A DNA stretch of 41,638 bases from Phycisphaerales bacterium (GTDB lineage Bacteria; Planctomycetota; Phycisphaerae; Phycisphaerales; SM1A02). Both the position numbers and the translations under genes were made by a program. The stretch covers positions 1 to 41,638 of the forward strand of contig JAKVBV010000021.1 in assembly GCA_022446965.1 (NCBI GenBank). The letters are read 5' to 3'. The notes under the pieces are model-generated. The model did no database searches. It was given only the letters and a program-made list of their open reading frames with translations, and had not been told where the DNA came from. Of the stretch, positions 1 through 8,146 are shown in pieces (positions within the stretch are counted from its first letter, which is position 1; the number at the start of each line of letters is the position of its first letter).

Positions 1-1593
1 AACTGCCGCATGGCCGGCGTGAAGTTCCTCAGTGCCGGGGGCAGTGGATCGCTCGATGACGCGGTTTCGTCCATGCAGTACGTGTCGGCCACCGGATTCA
101 AGGTGTCCAACAACTCTTGGGGCGGCGGCGGATTTTCACAGGCCATGTTCGATGCCATCCAAGCTGCTGGTGACAATTTCGGTCATATCTTCGTCGCTGC
201 TGCCGGCAATGGTGGCAGCTACGGCGCCTCCTATCCTGCGGCGTATACCTGTACCAATATCATTGCCGTAGGCGCCTGTGATGTCGACGAGGGCCTCGCT
301 TCGTTCACGCAGTACCACCCGACAGAAGTCGACATCGCTGCACCGGGCGTGGGTGTCGTGTCCACCGTACTGGGCAACAGCTATGACTCTTACAGTGGCA
401 CCTCAATGGCCACCCCCCATGTGGCTGGTGTAACAGCGATGGTCTACTCCTTGATGGGCGGCAACGATGCCGATGTCGTCCGAGACATTGTGCTCAACAC
501 CGCTCGCCCCTCCGCACCCTGGAGCGGCAACTGCGCCACAGGCGGCATCGTCGATCTCGACGCTGCCCTTGATGCCACCTTCCTCGGCCCCAAGATCACG
601 CTGGTAAGCAGCGTGCCGGTGGAAGCCGATCCCAACACCCCGCTGGGCGTGCAGATCACGATCGATCCTCGTGAGGACGTGCTCGTGCCCGGCAGCGTGA
701 AGTTGCACTACCGCAACGAACTGGGTGGCTGGTCAAGCATGGACATGAACCATGACGGCGGCGATGCCTACAGCGGCTCCGTGCCCGGGTACGGCTGTGA
801 CGACACCAGCGGCTTCTTCCTGTCCTGCCAAGGCGTGACCGACGGTCTCGTGCAGCAGCCCAGCGGTGGCAGCGCCAACGCGTACAGCTGGACCATCGGC
901 ACGGTCGTCGTGGCCTACGAAGACAATGGCCAGACCAACGGCGATTGGAGCGTGGAAACCACCGCCTTAGACGGCGGCTGGAACCGAGGCGTGCCGGTCA
1001 ACTGCCAGCGGGGCGATCCCCCGGCGGACTTCGACGGCTCAGGTGCCTGCTGGCTCACCGACAACTCGTCGGCCGACAGCTGCAACAGCGATGTGGACGA
1101 GGGCTCCACGATGCTCATGTCCGGTGTGATTGATATCTCTGGTGTGCAGAACGCACAACTGTCCTATGCCCGCTGGTTCCACAACAGTTTCGGCGCCTCG
1201 CCCTACACCGATTCATTCGTGGTGCAGATGTCCGTCAATGGCGGAGGCTGGACAACGCTCGAGACGGTCGGCCCCAACGGGGCGGATGTGGATGGTGGCT
1301 GGGTCAACGTAACCTGGGATCTGGCCGATCTCGCACCGGGTGCAGACACGATTCAGCTGCGGTTCACAGCGTCAGACATTGGCGGTGACACGCAGTCAGT
1401 CGTGGAAGCAGGCGTGGACGCCATTCGAGTGGCGGCCCGCGAATGCGACGATCAGCCCGTGTGCCCCGGCGATATCGATGGCTCGGGCAGCGTGGACGTG
1501 GATGACCTCCTCATGGCGATTGCCGGATTCGGCGACGACTACACCGTGGATGACGTCCTCACGATCCTTGCCCACTTCGGCAGCAACTGCTGA
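1..1593 (+). CDS. Secreted subtilisin-like serine protease (S8), 3' part, with C-terminal dockerin-like module
   Basis: The frame is open from base 1, so the start, the signal peptide and the catalytic Asp and His lie upstream of the window. Visible protease signs are NNSWGGGG, the AAAGNGG oxyanion region and GTSMATPHVAGV, whose catalytic Ser codon is at 403-405. The protease domain ends near base 560. Then come Pro/Val-rich beta-sandwich sequence and, at about 1090-1440, a jelly-roll-like domain resembling those of immune-inhibitor-A/MAM proteins. The last ~45 residues are dockerin-like: GDIDGSGSVDVDDLLMAIAGFG followed by a second helix, DDVLTILAHFG, that lacks its Ca loop. The family is usually exported and degrades proteins outside the cytoplasm; the end module probably serves sorting or attachment (inference). 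A strong hairpin follows the stop. The ATG at 10 is internal, not the true start. Confidence 0.9.
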   Translation, partial: NCRMAGVKFLSAGGSGSLDDAVSSMQYVSATGFKVSNNSWGGGGFSQAMFDAIQAAGDNFGHIFVAAAGNGGSYGASYPAAYTCTNIIAVGACDVDEGLASFTQYHPTEVDIAAPGVGVVSTVLGNSYDSYSGTSMATPHVAGVTAMVYSLMGGNDADVVRDIVLNTARPSAPWSGNCATGGIVDLDAALDATFLGPKITLVSSVPVEADPNTPLGVQITIDPREDVLVPGSVKLHYRNELGGWSSMDMNHDGGDAYSGSVPGYGCDDTSGFFLSCQGVTDGLVQQPSGGSANAYSWTIGTVVVAYEDNGQTNGDWSVETTALDGGWNRGVPVNCQRGDPPADFDGSGACWLTDNSSADSCNSDVDEGSTMLMSGVIDISGVQNAQLSYARWFHNSFGASPYTDSFVVQMSVNGGGWTTLETVGPNGADVDGGWVNVTWDLADLAPGADTIQLRFTASDIGGDTQSVVEAGVDAIRVAARECDDQPVCPGDIDGSGSVDVDDLLMAIAGFGDDYTVDDVLTILAHFGSNC

Positions 1594-1616
1594 TCCGAAG
1601 CATCTTGTGATTGAAC

Positions 1617-1650
1617 ACAGCGGGCACTCGCCAAGGCGAGTGCCCGCTGT
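1617..1650 (+). terminator. Rho-independent-type terminator hairpin
   Basis: A near-perfect inverted repeat: left arm CAGCGGGCACTCGCC (1618-1632), loop AA, right arm GGCGAGTGCCCGCTG (1635-1649), extended by an A-T pair at 1617/1650. TTCATTCT follows on the plus strand. It lies between the convergent subtilase (+) and MuiA-like (-) genes and could stop transcription from both sides. The T-tract is only moderate, so the efficiency is uncertain. Confidence 0.75.
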
Positions 1651-1674
1651 TCATTCTGAGGGGTGGCCAATCGA

Positions 1675-3297
1675 TCACAGACCGGTGATGGACATGTCCT
1701 TGGGCCAACGCACATCCAGTGTCCACTGCACGATGCGGGCCGTGGTGCCAACGGCTCCGGCAGGCACTTCGATGTCCCAACGCAGCACGCCCTTAGGCTG
1801 CTCGTCTCGCACATACTCCGGATCGGTGGACAGTGGATCGGAGAGATCCTTGACCTCCACCTTGATGCGTTCATCTTGCGACACAGGTCGCCGATCAAGC
1901 ACACGCACCGTCACCGGCGTGGGGCCGGAGTTCTCCAGCACGATCGTGGCCACCTGCTCGAACTGACTCGTGTCGCCGAAGAAGCCCTTGGTCCCCCGCT
2001 TGGTTTCCACGCTTCGCTCGGCGGTGAGCGTGGGCATGGGACCGAATGGCAGTTTCACGCGTTCGCCAGCGGCCGTCGAAGCAACACTCGCACGGCCCAC
2101 GAAGCCGCCATCGACGAACAGACTCGCTTCGCCCGGGAGCAGGAGGTACGGACCGGGGTTGGTGCCCTCGGCGAGCAGGAAGACATCTTCAGTTTGGCCG
2201 GGCACGGACAGGTGGATGAGTTCGCCGTCGAGTTCGGTGGTGCCGATCTGCAGGCGTCGATCCGCCCTGGCGTCGCTGGGTACGTCGACGCGACCGGGCA
2301 GGGTGTAGGTCACGTTCACCGGTGACCCACCCACAGCGGACTGCAGATGAAAGGCGTAGGCGTTCTCCGCCACGGCAGCATCAGCCTGCGGCATCTGCAT
2401 ACCACGACCACGCATCCCACGACCAGCGCTGGGCGGCGGCGGCGGCGCATGTTCGGCCAACGTCCAGTGATGCAGTGACGGCGGATGCAGACTGTTGCTC
2501 GGCTGGGCGGTGGACAGTGTCATCTCCACATCCGACCACGCCTCACCCGTCTGCTGCACGACGGCAGCACGATACTCGAGCACGACATCACCCGTGCTCG
2601 AGTTGATTCGAGCGTCGTACACCGGATGCCAACTGGCATGATGCTGCAATGCAGACACCGTGATCGTGGACGACGTTGCCCGGGCCACCTGCAGGTGGAT
2701 TGTCGCGAAGCGTTCTTCAGTGGTGGCACCACCGGCAGACTCCCATGCGGACTGCGCGGCGGCGACTGCCTGTTGTGCACGCTCTTGATCACGATGCACG
2801 GCAATCTTCTGGTCCAGCACGCGAGTGAGTTGCTGGGAGACAAACTCCATCTGTTGCTTGATCGCCGCAGTGTCCAATGCACTGGTGCCGGCGGCTTCGG
2901 ATGCGGCCTGCACCGCCTTGGCCTGCATGCCTTCGAGAAAGGCCTGCTCTGATTCCAGTACGGCGAGCCGGTTCATCACGACAAGCAGTGCGTCTTCGGC
3001 CTCGTCCAGCACGCGAGCAAGTTCATCGCGATCGCCTGCAGGCGTCTTGACGGTTCGCGCCGTGAACTGCACGTCTGTCACCGCGGCCGGCCCCGACGCG
3101 GAAGCCTGCAATGTGTCGGACAGCAAGCCGCGCGGCAGGTTCTTAACCACGATCGTCTGTGCTCCAGGCGCGAGTTCCACTTCCACTTGTCGCTCCACCC
3201 AGGCTCGATCGGGATAGACCGTCACGGCAACGGGCGGCGCATCAAAGCCCTGAATGGTGGCGAAAGATGTGGCGAGCAACAACGTGGTGGTGATCAT
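1675..3297 (-). CDS. MuiA-like DUF4139 family protein
   Basis: 540 residues. After a signal-like start (MITTTLLLATSFATIQG), the sequence PPVAVTVYPDRAWVERQ opens the DUF4140 N-terminal domain typical of the mucoidy inhibitor A family. A helical, Ala/Glu/Gln-rich stretch at about residues 90-190 looks like a coiled coil. The C-terminal half is DUF4139, with SVETKRGTKGFFG, RVLDRRPVSQDERIKVE and a final VRWPKDMSITGL close to the family ending. The biochemical function of the family is unknown; the name comes from a mucoidy phenotype. I chose the ATG at 3297 because the secretion signal starts there; the 40 codons upstream are Arg/Ser-rich and unlike protein. It lies 159 bases after the DUF481 gene, so it may have its own promoter. 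Confidence 0.85.
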   Translation of the reverse strand: MITTTLLLATSFATIQGFDAPPVAVTVYPDRAWVERQVEVELAPGAQTIVVKNLPRGLLSDTLQASASGPAAVTDVQFTARTVKTPAGDRDELARVLDEAEDALLVVMNRLAVLESEQAFLEGMQAKAVQAASEAAGTSALDTAAIKQQMEFVSQQLTRVLDQKIAVHRDQERAQQAVAAAQSAWESAGGATTEERFATIHLQVARATSSTITVSALQHHASWHPVYDARINSSTGDVVLEYRAAVVQQTGEAWSDVEMTLSTAQPSNSLHPPSLHHWTLAEHAPPPPPSAGRGMRGRGMQMPQADAAVAENAYAFHLQSAVGGSPVNVTYTLPGRVDVPSDARADRRLQIGTTELDGELIHLSVPGQTEDVFLLAEGTNPGPYLLLPGEASLFVDGGFVGRASVASTAAGERVKLPFGPMPTLTAERSVETKRGTKGFFGDTSQFEQVATIVLENSGPTPVTVRVLDRRPVSQDERIKVEVKDLSDPLSTDPEYVRDEQPKGVLRWDIEVPAGAVGTTARIVQWTLDVRWPKDMSITGL

Positions 3298-3456
3298 CGA
3301 TGGGACCCCTGAAGGTGATGAAGCGTCAAAACGACCAGAGCCTAACGAGCGCCGCGGGAACACCGCAGCGTGCCCGGTCTCAGGTTGTGCAACTGCGACA
3401 CGTGCCGAACATTGCATCAGACCTGAAGATCGGCGGTCGTGCCCCCCTGCACCGCG

Positions 3457-4407
3457 TCAGAATGTCCAGTTGAGCCCCGTCCAGAGCTTCAGATCATTGG
3501 CCGCGGTTCCAGACGCTGGCGTGGCATCGTAGATGTTTCGCACCCCCACACTCCAGGCCACGGTGCGGTCGTCACGCAGCAGCATCTGCCACTCCAGCCG
3601 TACCGTCGCCAGGTAGTCACTCCAGGCATTCACGTTGGGCGCGATGGAAGCCTGCCCCACAAGACGCTGCCGCTCGCCGATCACCAGCGAGCCGTCGGCC
3701 TCCAGCAGCAACTGCGGTTCAGTCATGCCTGAGCCGTACTCCCACGTGCCCCCACCACCACCTTTGAGCTGCAACTGGACATGGTCTTCGTCAATCGCCT
3801 GCCAACCGATCCCCGCATACGGGCTCACGCGGTGCCCCCATGACTCGAACTGATCGAACTGCCATGTGGCCTGGGCGAACACATCCAAGGCCGGATCCTG
3901 CATCGCCCACTGGCGCTCCCCACGAATGAGCGCGTCATTGTCGGTCACGGAACCCTCGGTGGTGTTCAGATACCAGGTGCCCTTGAGTGTGGTCGTGCCG
4001 GTGTCGTCTGCATGGTTCAGGCTGCCGTGCAGGCGAAGATTGAGCGTGTCCTGTGTCGTGTAGCTGGCCGTGACTGCCGCGCCCAGCGTGCCTGTCCATG
4101 GCGTTGGTTCGTCCGCTTCGGCGCAGGCCAGCACGTCGGCGGCCATCGCTTGCGTCGCTGCAGAATTCACACCCACGTGCAAGGGCGCATGACTGGAGTC
4201 TTCGTCACCAGCATCGATCCCGGCCACCTCATCCTGGGCCAGCTTGAGCACACCGAACACCGGATGCTGTACGTACACGTGTCCGTGCGTGGTGGTGACC
4301 GCCGTCCCTCGGAGGGTGTCGCCATGCACCGTGTGTACGGTGACATCGCCCTGTGCACTTGGCAGCAGCGCCGCACTCATGATCATCGACAGTGTTCGAA
4401 CACCCAT
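3457..4407 (-). CDS. DUF481 family outer-membrane beta-barrel protein
   Basis: 316 residues. A short signal-like segment (MGVRTLSMIMSAALLPSAQG) precedes a small N-terminal domain built around VHGDTLRGTAV and FGVLKLAQDEVAGI, as in DUF481 (YdiY-like) proteins. The rest alternates polar and aromatic residues in beta-strand fashion, e.g. DTLNLRLHGSLN, DVFAQATWQFDQF and TVRLEWQMLL. It ends in LWTGLNWTF, a C-terminal Phe typical of outer-membrane barrels. The role of the family is not established. The start at 4407 is set by a strong GGAGGTG five bases upstream; in-frame ATGs at 4419 and 4425 overlap that site. It lies 36 bases after the kinase gene and is probably the end of the 4407-7984 operon. 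Confidence 0.8.
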   Translation of the reverse strand: MGVRTLSMIMSAALLPSAQGDVTVHTVHGDTLRGTAVTTTHGHVYVQHPVFGVLKLAQDEVAGIDAGDEDSSHAPLHVGVNSAATQAMAADVLACAEADEPTPWTGTLGAAVTASYTTQDTLNLRLHGSLNHADDTGTTTLKGTWYLNTTEGSVTDNDALIRGERQWAMQDPALDVFAQATWQFDQFESWGHRVSPYAGIGWQAIDEDHVQLQLKGGGGGTWEYGSGMTEPQLLLEADGSLVIGERQRLVGQASIAPNVNAWSDYLATVRLEWQMLLRDDRTVAWSVGVRNIYDATPASGTAANDLKLWTGLNWTF

Positions 4408-4410
4408 GTG

Positions 4411-4417
4411 CACCTCC
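4411..4417 (-). promoter_or_regulatory. Ribosome binding site deciding the DUF481 start
   Basis: GGAGGTG on the minus strand, with GGAGG five bases before the ATG at 4407. It lies inside the longer reading frame that begins at 4425, so it argues for the shorter protein. Confidence 0.7.
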
Positions 4418-4443
4418 ATGTGCAAGGGCGGAAGGGTACTCGC

Positions 4444-5406
4444 TCAGCAGCCGATGTGCGATACCCAACCGGCAACGCCGTCAGAGGCAAACGCTCGTTT
4501 GGTGGCGGCCACTTCGCGTGCGCCGATGGCGTCGGGCAGTCGTGTGGCATATCCGCTACAGAGACCACAGAAGGTGGACCGCACCGCGGCCGTCCACAGC
4601 CGGTCACACCATGGCAGACCAACACGCTCCAGGTGCGCCCGTGCCAATGCCAGTGCATCGTCGGCCGACTCCGGCCCGACATGCGCCGTGAGCCACAGGG
4701 CGACGTCGATGATCGGTGGGCCGATCGAGGCCGTCTGCCAATCCAGCAGCCACACATGATCGCCGTCGAAGCGGAGGTTGTCGGCGTGCACATCGCCGTG
4801 CATCAATCGGCCGGTTGACGCAGCGAGCAGGGCGAGATCTGCGGGCAAGTGCGCGGTCATGTCCTGGGCCAGTGCGGTCAACCACGACACATCCTCGGCC
4901 GCGGCCCAGTGGCCGATCGCCGTGGGCCAACGCCGGGCATAGCGATTGACACGGCGCCCATGCGGTGTGCTACCACGGGTGGTGCCAACACCCCATCGCG
5001 GCAAGATCTCCTGCATGGCCTGCGTCGCCTCGCACCGGTGCACAGGTGTGAGGGCCTTGAGCACCTGCTCGACCGTATCCACATCGGCGATCGCGCCCAC
5101 ATCGCCATCCGTCCGGCCGCAGCAACTGAGCAAGAGTGCTGGGCCGTATGCCGTGTCCAGACTGGCATGCACAACCGGTGCATGCACACCGAGGTAGGGC
5201 AGCAGGTGCTGCAACACCCATGCTTCTCGACCTGCTCGGGCCGGATCAAGCGATGCGCTGGGAATCTTGGCGACAAAGGTGCGGTCTCCATCCGACACCA
5301 CCATCAGTTCGCATGTCGCGCCGCGATCAGCAGGAACAGATGTCGTGCAGACGGCGGACAACGGGCGGCTCGAGACCGAGGCCCACAGCGCGTCGAGCAC
5401 GGGCAT
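4444..5406 (-). CDS. Aminoglycoside phosphotransferase (APH)-fold kinase of unknown substrate
   Basis: 320 residues. The N-lobe carries a nucleotide-binding Lys in TFVAKIP (K47) and a Glu in GREAWVLQHL (E61). The C-lobe has the Brenner-type catalytic loop LMHGDVHADNLRF (H203, D205, N210) and the metal-binding Asp in VWLLDWQ (D222), so all key phosphotransfer residues are present. The family phosphorylates small molecules such as aminoglycosides, choline, homoserine or sugars. Nothing here identifies the substrate, and antibiotic resistance should not be assumed. Its ATG lies three bases after the stop of the membrane-protein gene, which suggests co-translation and perhaps a shared pathway. 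Confidence 0.8.
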   Translation of the reverse strand: MPVLDALWASVSSRPLSAVCTTSVPADRGATCELMVVSDGDRTFVAKIPSASLDPARAGREAWVLQHLLPYLGVHAPVVHASLDTAYGPALLLSCCGRTDGDVGAIADVDTVEQVLKALTPVHRCEATQAMQEILPRWGVGTTRGSTPHGRRVNRYARRWPTAIGHWAAAEDVSWLTALAQDMTAHLPADLALLAASTGRLMHGDVHADNLRFDGDHVWLLDWQTASIGPPIIDVALWLTAHVGPESADDALALARAHLERVGLPWCDRLWTAAVRSTFCGLCSGYATRLPDAIGAREVAATKRAFASDGVAGWVSHIGC

Positions 5407-5409
5407 GGC

Positions 5410-6285
5410 TCAGAAGCCCACGTCCATGGCGTCCTGCACCATCTCGATCGCCAGCCAGGCGGTCACCGCTGCTGGCAGCAGGCCCCCCACCAGCACGGCC
5501 GCCACGCGGCCCTTCGTGGTGGCAAACGGCAAGATCAACATTACACACGGACCGGCGATGCACATCCACCATCGCCACTGAGGAATGCCGTCCCATGAGT
5601 TGTCATACCGCACACCGATCACCACCAGCATGACGAGGGCGCATGCTAGGCCAGTTGCGGCACCCACACCCAATCGGCCTTGCGGGGCTGACTTCGCGCC
5701 GATGCTCAACAGAATGGCCGCCGCAGCCGCCGTGGCCGAGATGGCCCCTGCTGCCAACGACAGGGTGATGTTCGATGACGCGAGCAAGGTGAGGCTCAAG
5801 GCCGCACCGGCGCCCCAGATCAGCGTGCATGTGAGCACGGGTCGGGCCTGTCGCATGATGGCCGCCATGACGAGCACGCCAATACCCACCTGCAATCCAA
5901 GCGTGATGCGAGCATCCAGGCCGTCCAGATCAGGCAGCACCAACAACCATCCAGCCACACCACCGGCGATCGCCGCGGCAATCACTGATGCAACCGAAGG
6001 CGATCGTGTGCCGAAGGCGCCCGACACGCCTGCACCAAGCATGCCGCCGGCCAGGAATGTCCACGGGAGAATCAACCACTTCTGTTCAGGTGGAAGTGTC
6101 GGCAGCCCCTTCTCCACTATGAATGTGATGAAGGCGGCCAGTGGCAGACACAGTGCACACGCCGCGTCCGCCAGAACAGCGTGTCGGCGAAAGGCCGGCA
6201 CGAACAACGCCAAGGCAAGCAGCCCCGCACAGATGGCGGCGGGCATTCCAACGGCCCACATGGCCTGTTCAATCATGGCATCCAT
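5410..6285 (-). CDS. Polytopic integral membrane protein, unknown function
   Basis: 291 residues with about ten hydrophobic segments covering nearly the whole protein, e.g. AAICAGLLALALFVP near the start, GGVAGWLLVLP, VGIGVLVMAAIM and AAVLVGGLLPAAVTAWLAI near the end. I do not recognise a family. Charged residues between segments are few, and no ATP-binding or catalytic motif is visible. A carrier, a membrane enzyme or a structural membrane protein are all possible. The start is supported by GGAGGTG at 6291-6297. It sits between YceI (21 bases upstream) and the APH-fold kinase (three bases downstream). Confidence 0.75.
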   Translation of the reverse strand: MDAMIEQAMWAVGMPAAICAGLLALALFVPAFRRHAVLADAACALCLPLAAFITFIVEKGLPTLPPEQKWLILPWTFLAGGMLGAGVSGAFGTRSPSVASVIAAAIAGGVAGWLLVLPDLDGLDARITLGLQVGIGVLVMAAIMRQARPVLTCTLIWGAGAALSLTLLASSNITLSLAAGAISATAAAAAILLSIGAKSAPQGRLGVGAATGLACALVMLVVIGVRYDNSWDGIPQWRWWMCIAGPCVMLILPFATTKGRVAAVLVGGLLPAAVTAWLAIEMVQDAMDVGF

Positions 6286-6290
6286 GCCTG

Positions 6291-6297
6291 CACCTCC
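6291..6297 (-). promoter_or_regulatory. Ribosome binding site of the membrane-protein gene
   Basis: GGAGGTG on the minus strand, with GGAGG seven bases before the ATG at 6285. It lies between the YceI stop (6307-6309) and this start. Confidence 0.65.
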
Positions 6298-6306
6298 ATG
6301 GCCCGG

Positions 6307-6912
6307 TCAGGCACCAGGACCAGTATCACCTTCCAAGCCCACGATGAGTCGCACTTCGTCGCCGAGGGCACCATTGTCCACGCCCCAATTCATGCCGAAG
6401 TCACTGCGAAAGACGCTGAAGGTGGCTTCCCAGCCAGCCTTGGCGACCACGGGGTTCCCGATCACGCCGGTGGTCTCGATGACGGCTTCAACCTCTTCGG
6501 TCTTGCCAAGCAAGGTGAGATCGCCCTTGACCTTCCATTTGCGCGGACCGATTCGCTCGGCGCCAGTGCTCTTGAACGTCATCGTCTCGAACTCGCGAGC
6601 GTTGAAGAAATCCGGCCCCTGGAGATTGCGGTCGAGCTTGGCCGTGCCCGTATCGATACTCTTGGTCGCCACGGTGACATTGAACTCAGGCGCCGACGAG
6701 TCGTCGCGAGGATAGGTCACGGTACCCGTGACATCGTTGAACCGACCCCAGAACTGACCGGCACCAGCATGCTGCACGCGAAAGAGCGCCATGCAATGCA
6801 CTGGATCCAGCTTCCATGTTTCGAGCTGGGCCGATCGAGCCGTGGCCAGTGCCAACGATGGCAGCAGACAGGCTCCAATCAACGCAATCCAGAGTGTTCG
6901 TCGCAGCATCAT
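6307..6912 (-). CDS. YceI family lipocalin-fold periplasmic protein
   Basis: 201 residues. The signal peptide MMLRRTLWIALIGACLLPSLA ends at about residue 24. The mature part follows the YceI pattern: WKLDPVHCMALFRVQHAG at the entry, FNDVTGTVTYP, VATKSIDTG, LQGPDFFNAREFETMTFKST, the KVKGDLTLLGKT strand and FSVFRSDFGMNWG near the end. YceI proteins form a periplasmic beta-barrel that binds long isoprenoid or lipid ligands. Its length fits the family. The start has AGGAG seven bases upstream, and that motif overlaps the TAG stop of the M42 gene, so the two are probably translationally coupled. Confidence 0.92.
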   Translation of the reverse strand: MMLRRTLWIALIGACLLPSLALATARSAQLETWKLDPVHCMALFRVQHAGAGQFWGRFNDVTGTVTYPRDDSSAPEFNVTVATKSIDTGTAKLDRNLQGPDFFNAREFETMTFKSTGAERIGPRKWKVKGDLTLLGKTEEVEAVIETTGVIGNPVVAKAGWEATFSVFRSDFGMNWGVDNGALGDEVRLIVGLEGDTGPGA

Positions 6913-6922
6913 CGTGTCGCTC

Positions 6923-7984
6923 CTACTTCAGGCTACCCAGCCAGACGGCCAACAGATCAATCGTGGCCTGCAGATCCTTCTTCGAGCACATCTCGGTGAC
7001 CGTGTGGATGTACCGCGTGCCACACACCAATGCGACCGTGGGCACGCCGTGTCCGGATCGCTGAATGGCCGCGCCATCCTGACCACCTCGAGGCAGGATG
7101 CACCGCTGATGCTTGATGCCCTTCTTCTTGGCCAGGGCACACATCGACTCGGCCAGTTTCTGATCGGCAATCATGGACGAATCCATGAACATCACACCGG
7201 CACCGTCGCCCATCTTCGTGACCCGATCGACATCCGGCACACCAGGCGTATCGCAGCACAAGGTGGTGTCGAGGCCCACACCGATGTCGGCCTGCACACT
7301 CTGCGCTGCCGTCAACGCACCACGCAACCCGACTTCTTCCTGCGTGGTGAACGCCACGACGATCTCGCAGGCATGCTTTCCAGCGGCGCTGCGTGCCTTG
7401 TCGATCTTGCGCACCGCCTCAATCGCGGTGAAGCAGGCGAGCCTGTTATCGATCGCCTTGGAGACGAAGGCTTCGGGCAGATCGAGAAACGGCTCGTGCA
7501 TCACCACGAAATCTCCCACCTTTACCTTGCGCTTCACGGCTGCAGCCGTCATCCCCAGATCGATGCAGAACTGCAGCGGCTCTGGAATGGACTTTCGCTC
7601 TTCCGGCGAGGAGATGTGAATTGGCTTGCCTCCTGGGTTCATCACGCCAGGAAGGTCGCCGCTCTTGCAGCACACCAGCACTCGGCGGGAGAACAGGTTG
7701 CGAGGATCAAAACCGCCTGCAGGATTCACCCATACGAAGCCACGGTCATCCACATGTCGTACGTAGAAGCCGATCTCGTCCATGTGGGCGCAGATCAGCA
7801 CACGTGTTGGTGTGCCCTTGCCCTTGGCTCGGGCGTGGCGTGTACAGATCAGCGAGCCCATGGCGTCCACACGGGTCTCGTCGAAGAGCCCGCCGATGGC
7901 GTTTTCGACCACCGCTCGGACCCGTTCTTCGCGACCAGGCACGCCCGGGGTCTCACACAAATCACGAAAGAGTGCTGTTCTCAT
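6923..7984 (-). CDS. M42 family aminopeptidase (glutamyl aminopeptidase/endoglucanase M type)
   Basis: 353 residues, usual length for M42. The di-metal site can be followed: AHMDEIG (H67, D69), KAIDNRL (D179), TTQEEVGLRG (catalytic E216, ligand E217), GLDTT (D239) and RYIHTVTE (H327). The entry RDLCETPGVPGREERVR is also typical. M42 enzymes are cytosolic, form large tetrahedral assemblies and trim N-terminal residues from peptides. I chose the ATG at 7984 because the catalytic domain begins immediately there; the frame stays open upstream without conserved sequence. It is the first gene of the minus-strand operon that runs to about 3457, and it is divergent from the kinase-like gene. Confidence 0.93.
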   Translation of the reverse strand: MRTALFRDLCETPGVPGREERVRAVVENAIGGLFDETRVDAMGSLICTRHARAKGKGTPTRVLICAHMDEIGFYVRHVDDRGFVWVNPAGGFDPRNLFSRRVLVCCKSGDLPGVMNPGGKPIHISSPEERKSIPEPLQFCIDLGMTAAAVKRKVKVGDFVVMHEPFLDLPEAFVSKAIDNRLACFTAIEAVRKIDKARSAAGKHACEIVVAFTTQEEVGLRGALTAAQSVQADIGVGLDTTLCCDTPGVPDVDRVTKMGDGAGVMFMDSSMIADQKLAESMCALAKKKGIKHQRCILPRGGQDGAAIQRSGHGVPTVALVCGTRYIHTVTEMCSKKDLQATIDLLAVWLGSLK

Positions 7985-8146
7985 GAGGGTGGCCACTGTA
8001 TCACCCCAATCCCCGCATGAACGCCCTTGCCTCGGGCCGGAAACGTGCGATTCTGGCGATGTGCTTCTTGCCCCAGCCATCTTGAGGATGGCGGCGGTGG
8101 CACTGTCGGGCAACACACTGCTTGTGGGTTCACCGGGCCGAAGTGC

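Noticed and set aside
4444-5406. APH-fold kinase as an antibiotic-resistance gene
   Set aside because: The fold is shared by many metabolic kinases, and the context gives no sign of resistance or mobility.
5585-6715. Plus-strand frame of 376 codons across the membrane-protein and YceI genes
   Set aside because: It spans two well-supported opposite genes and is Ser/Pro/Ala-rich low-complexity sequence.
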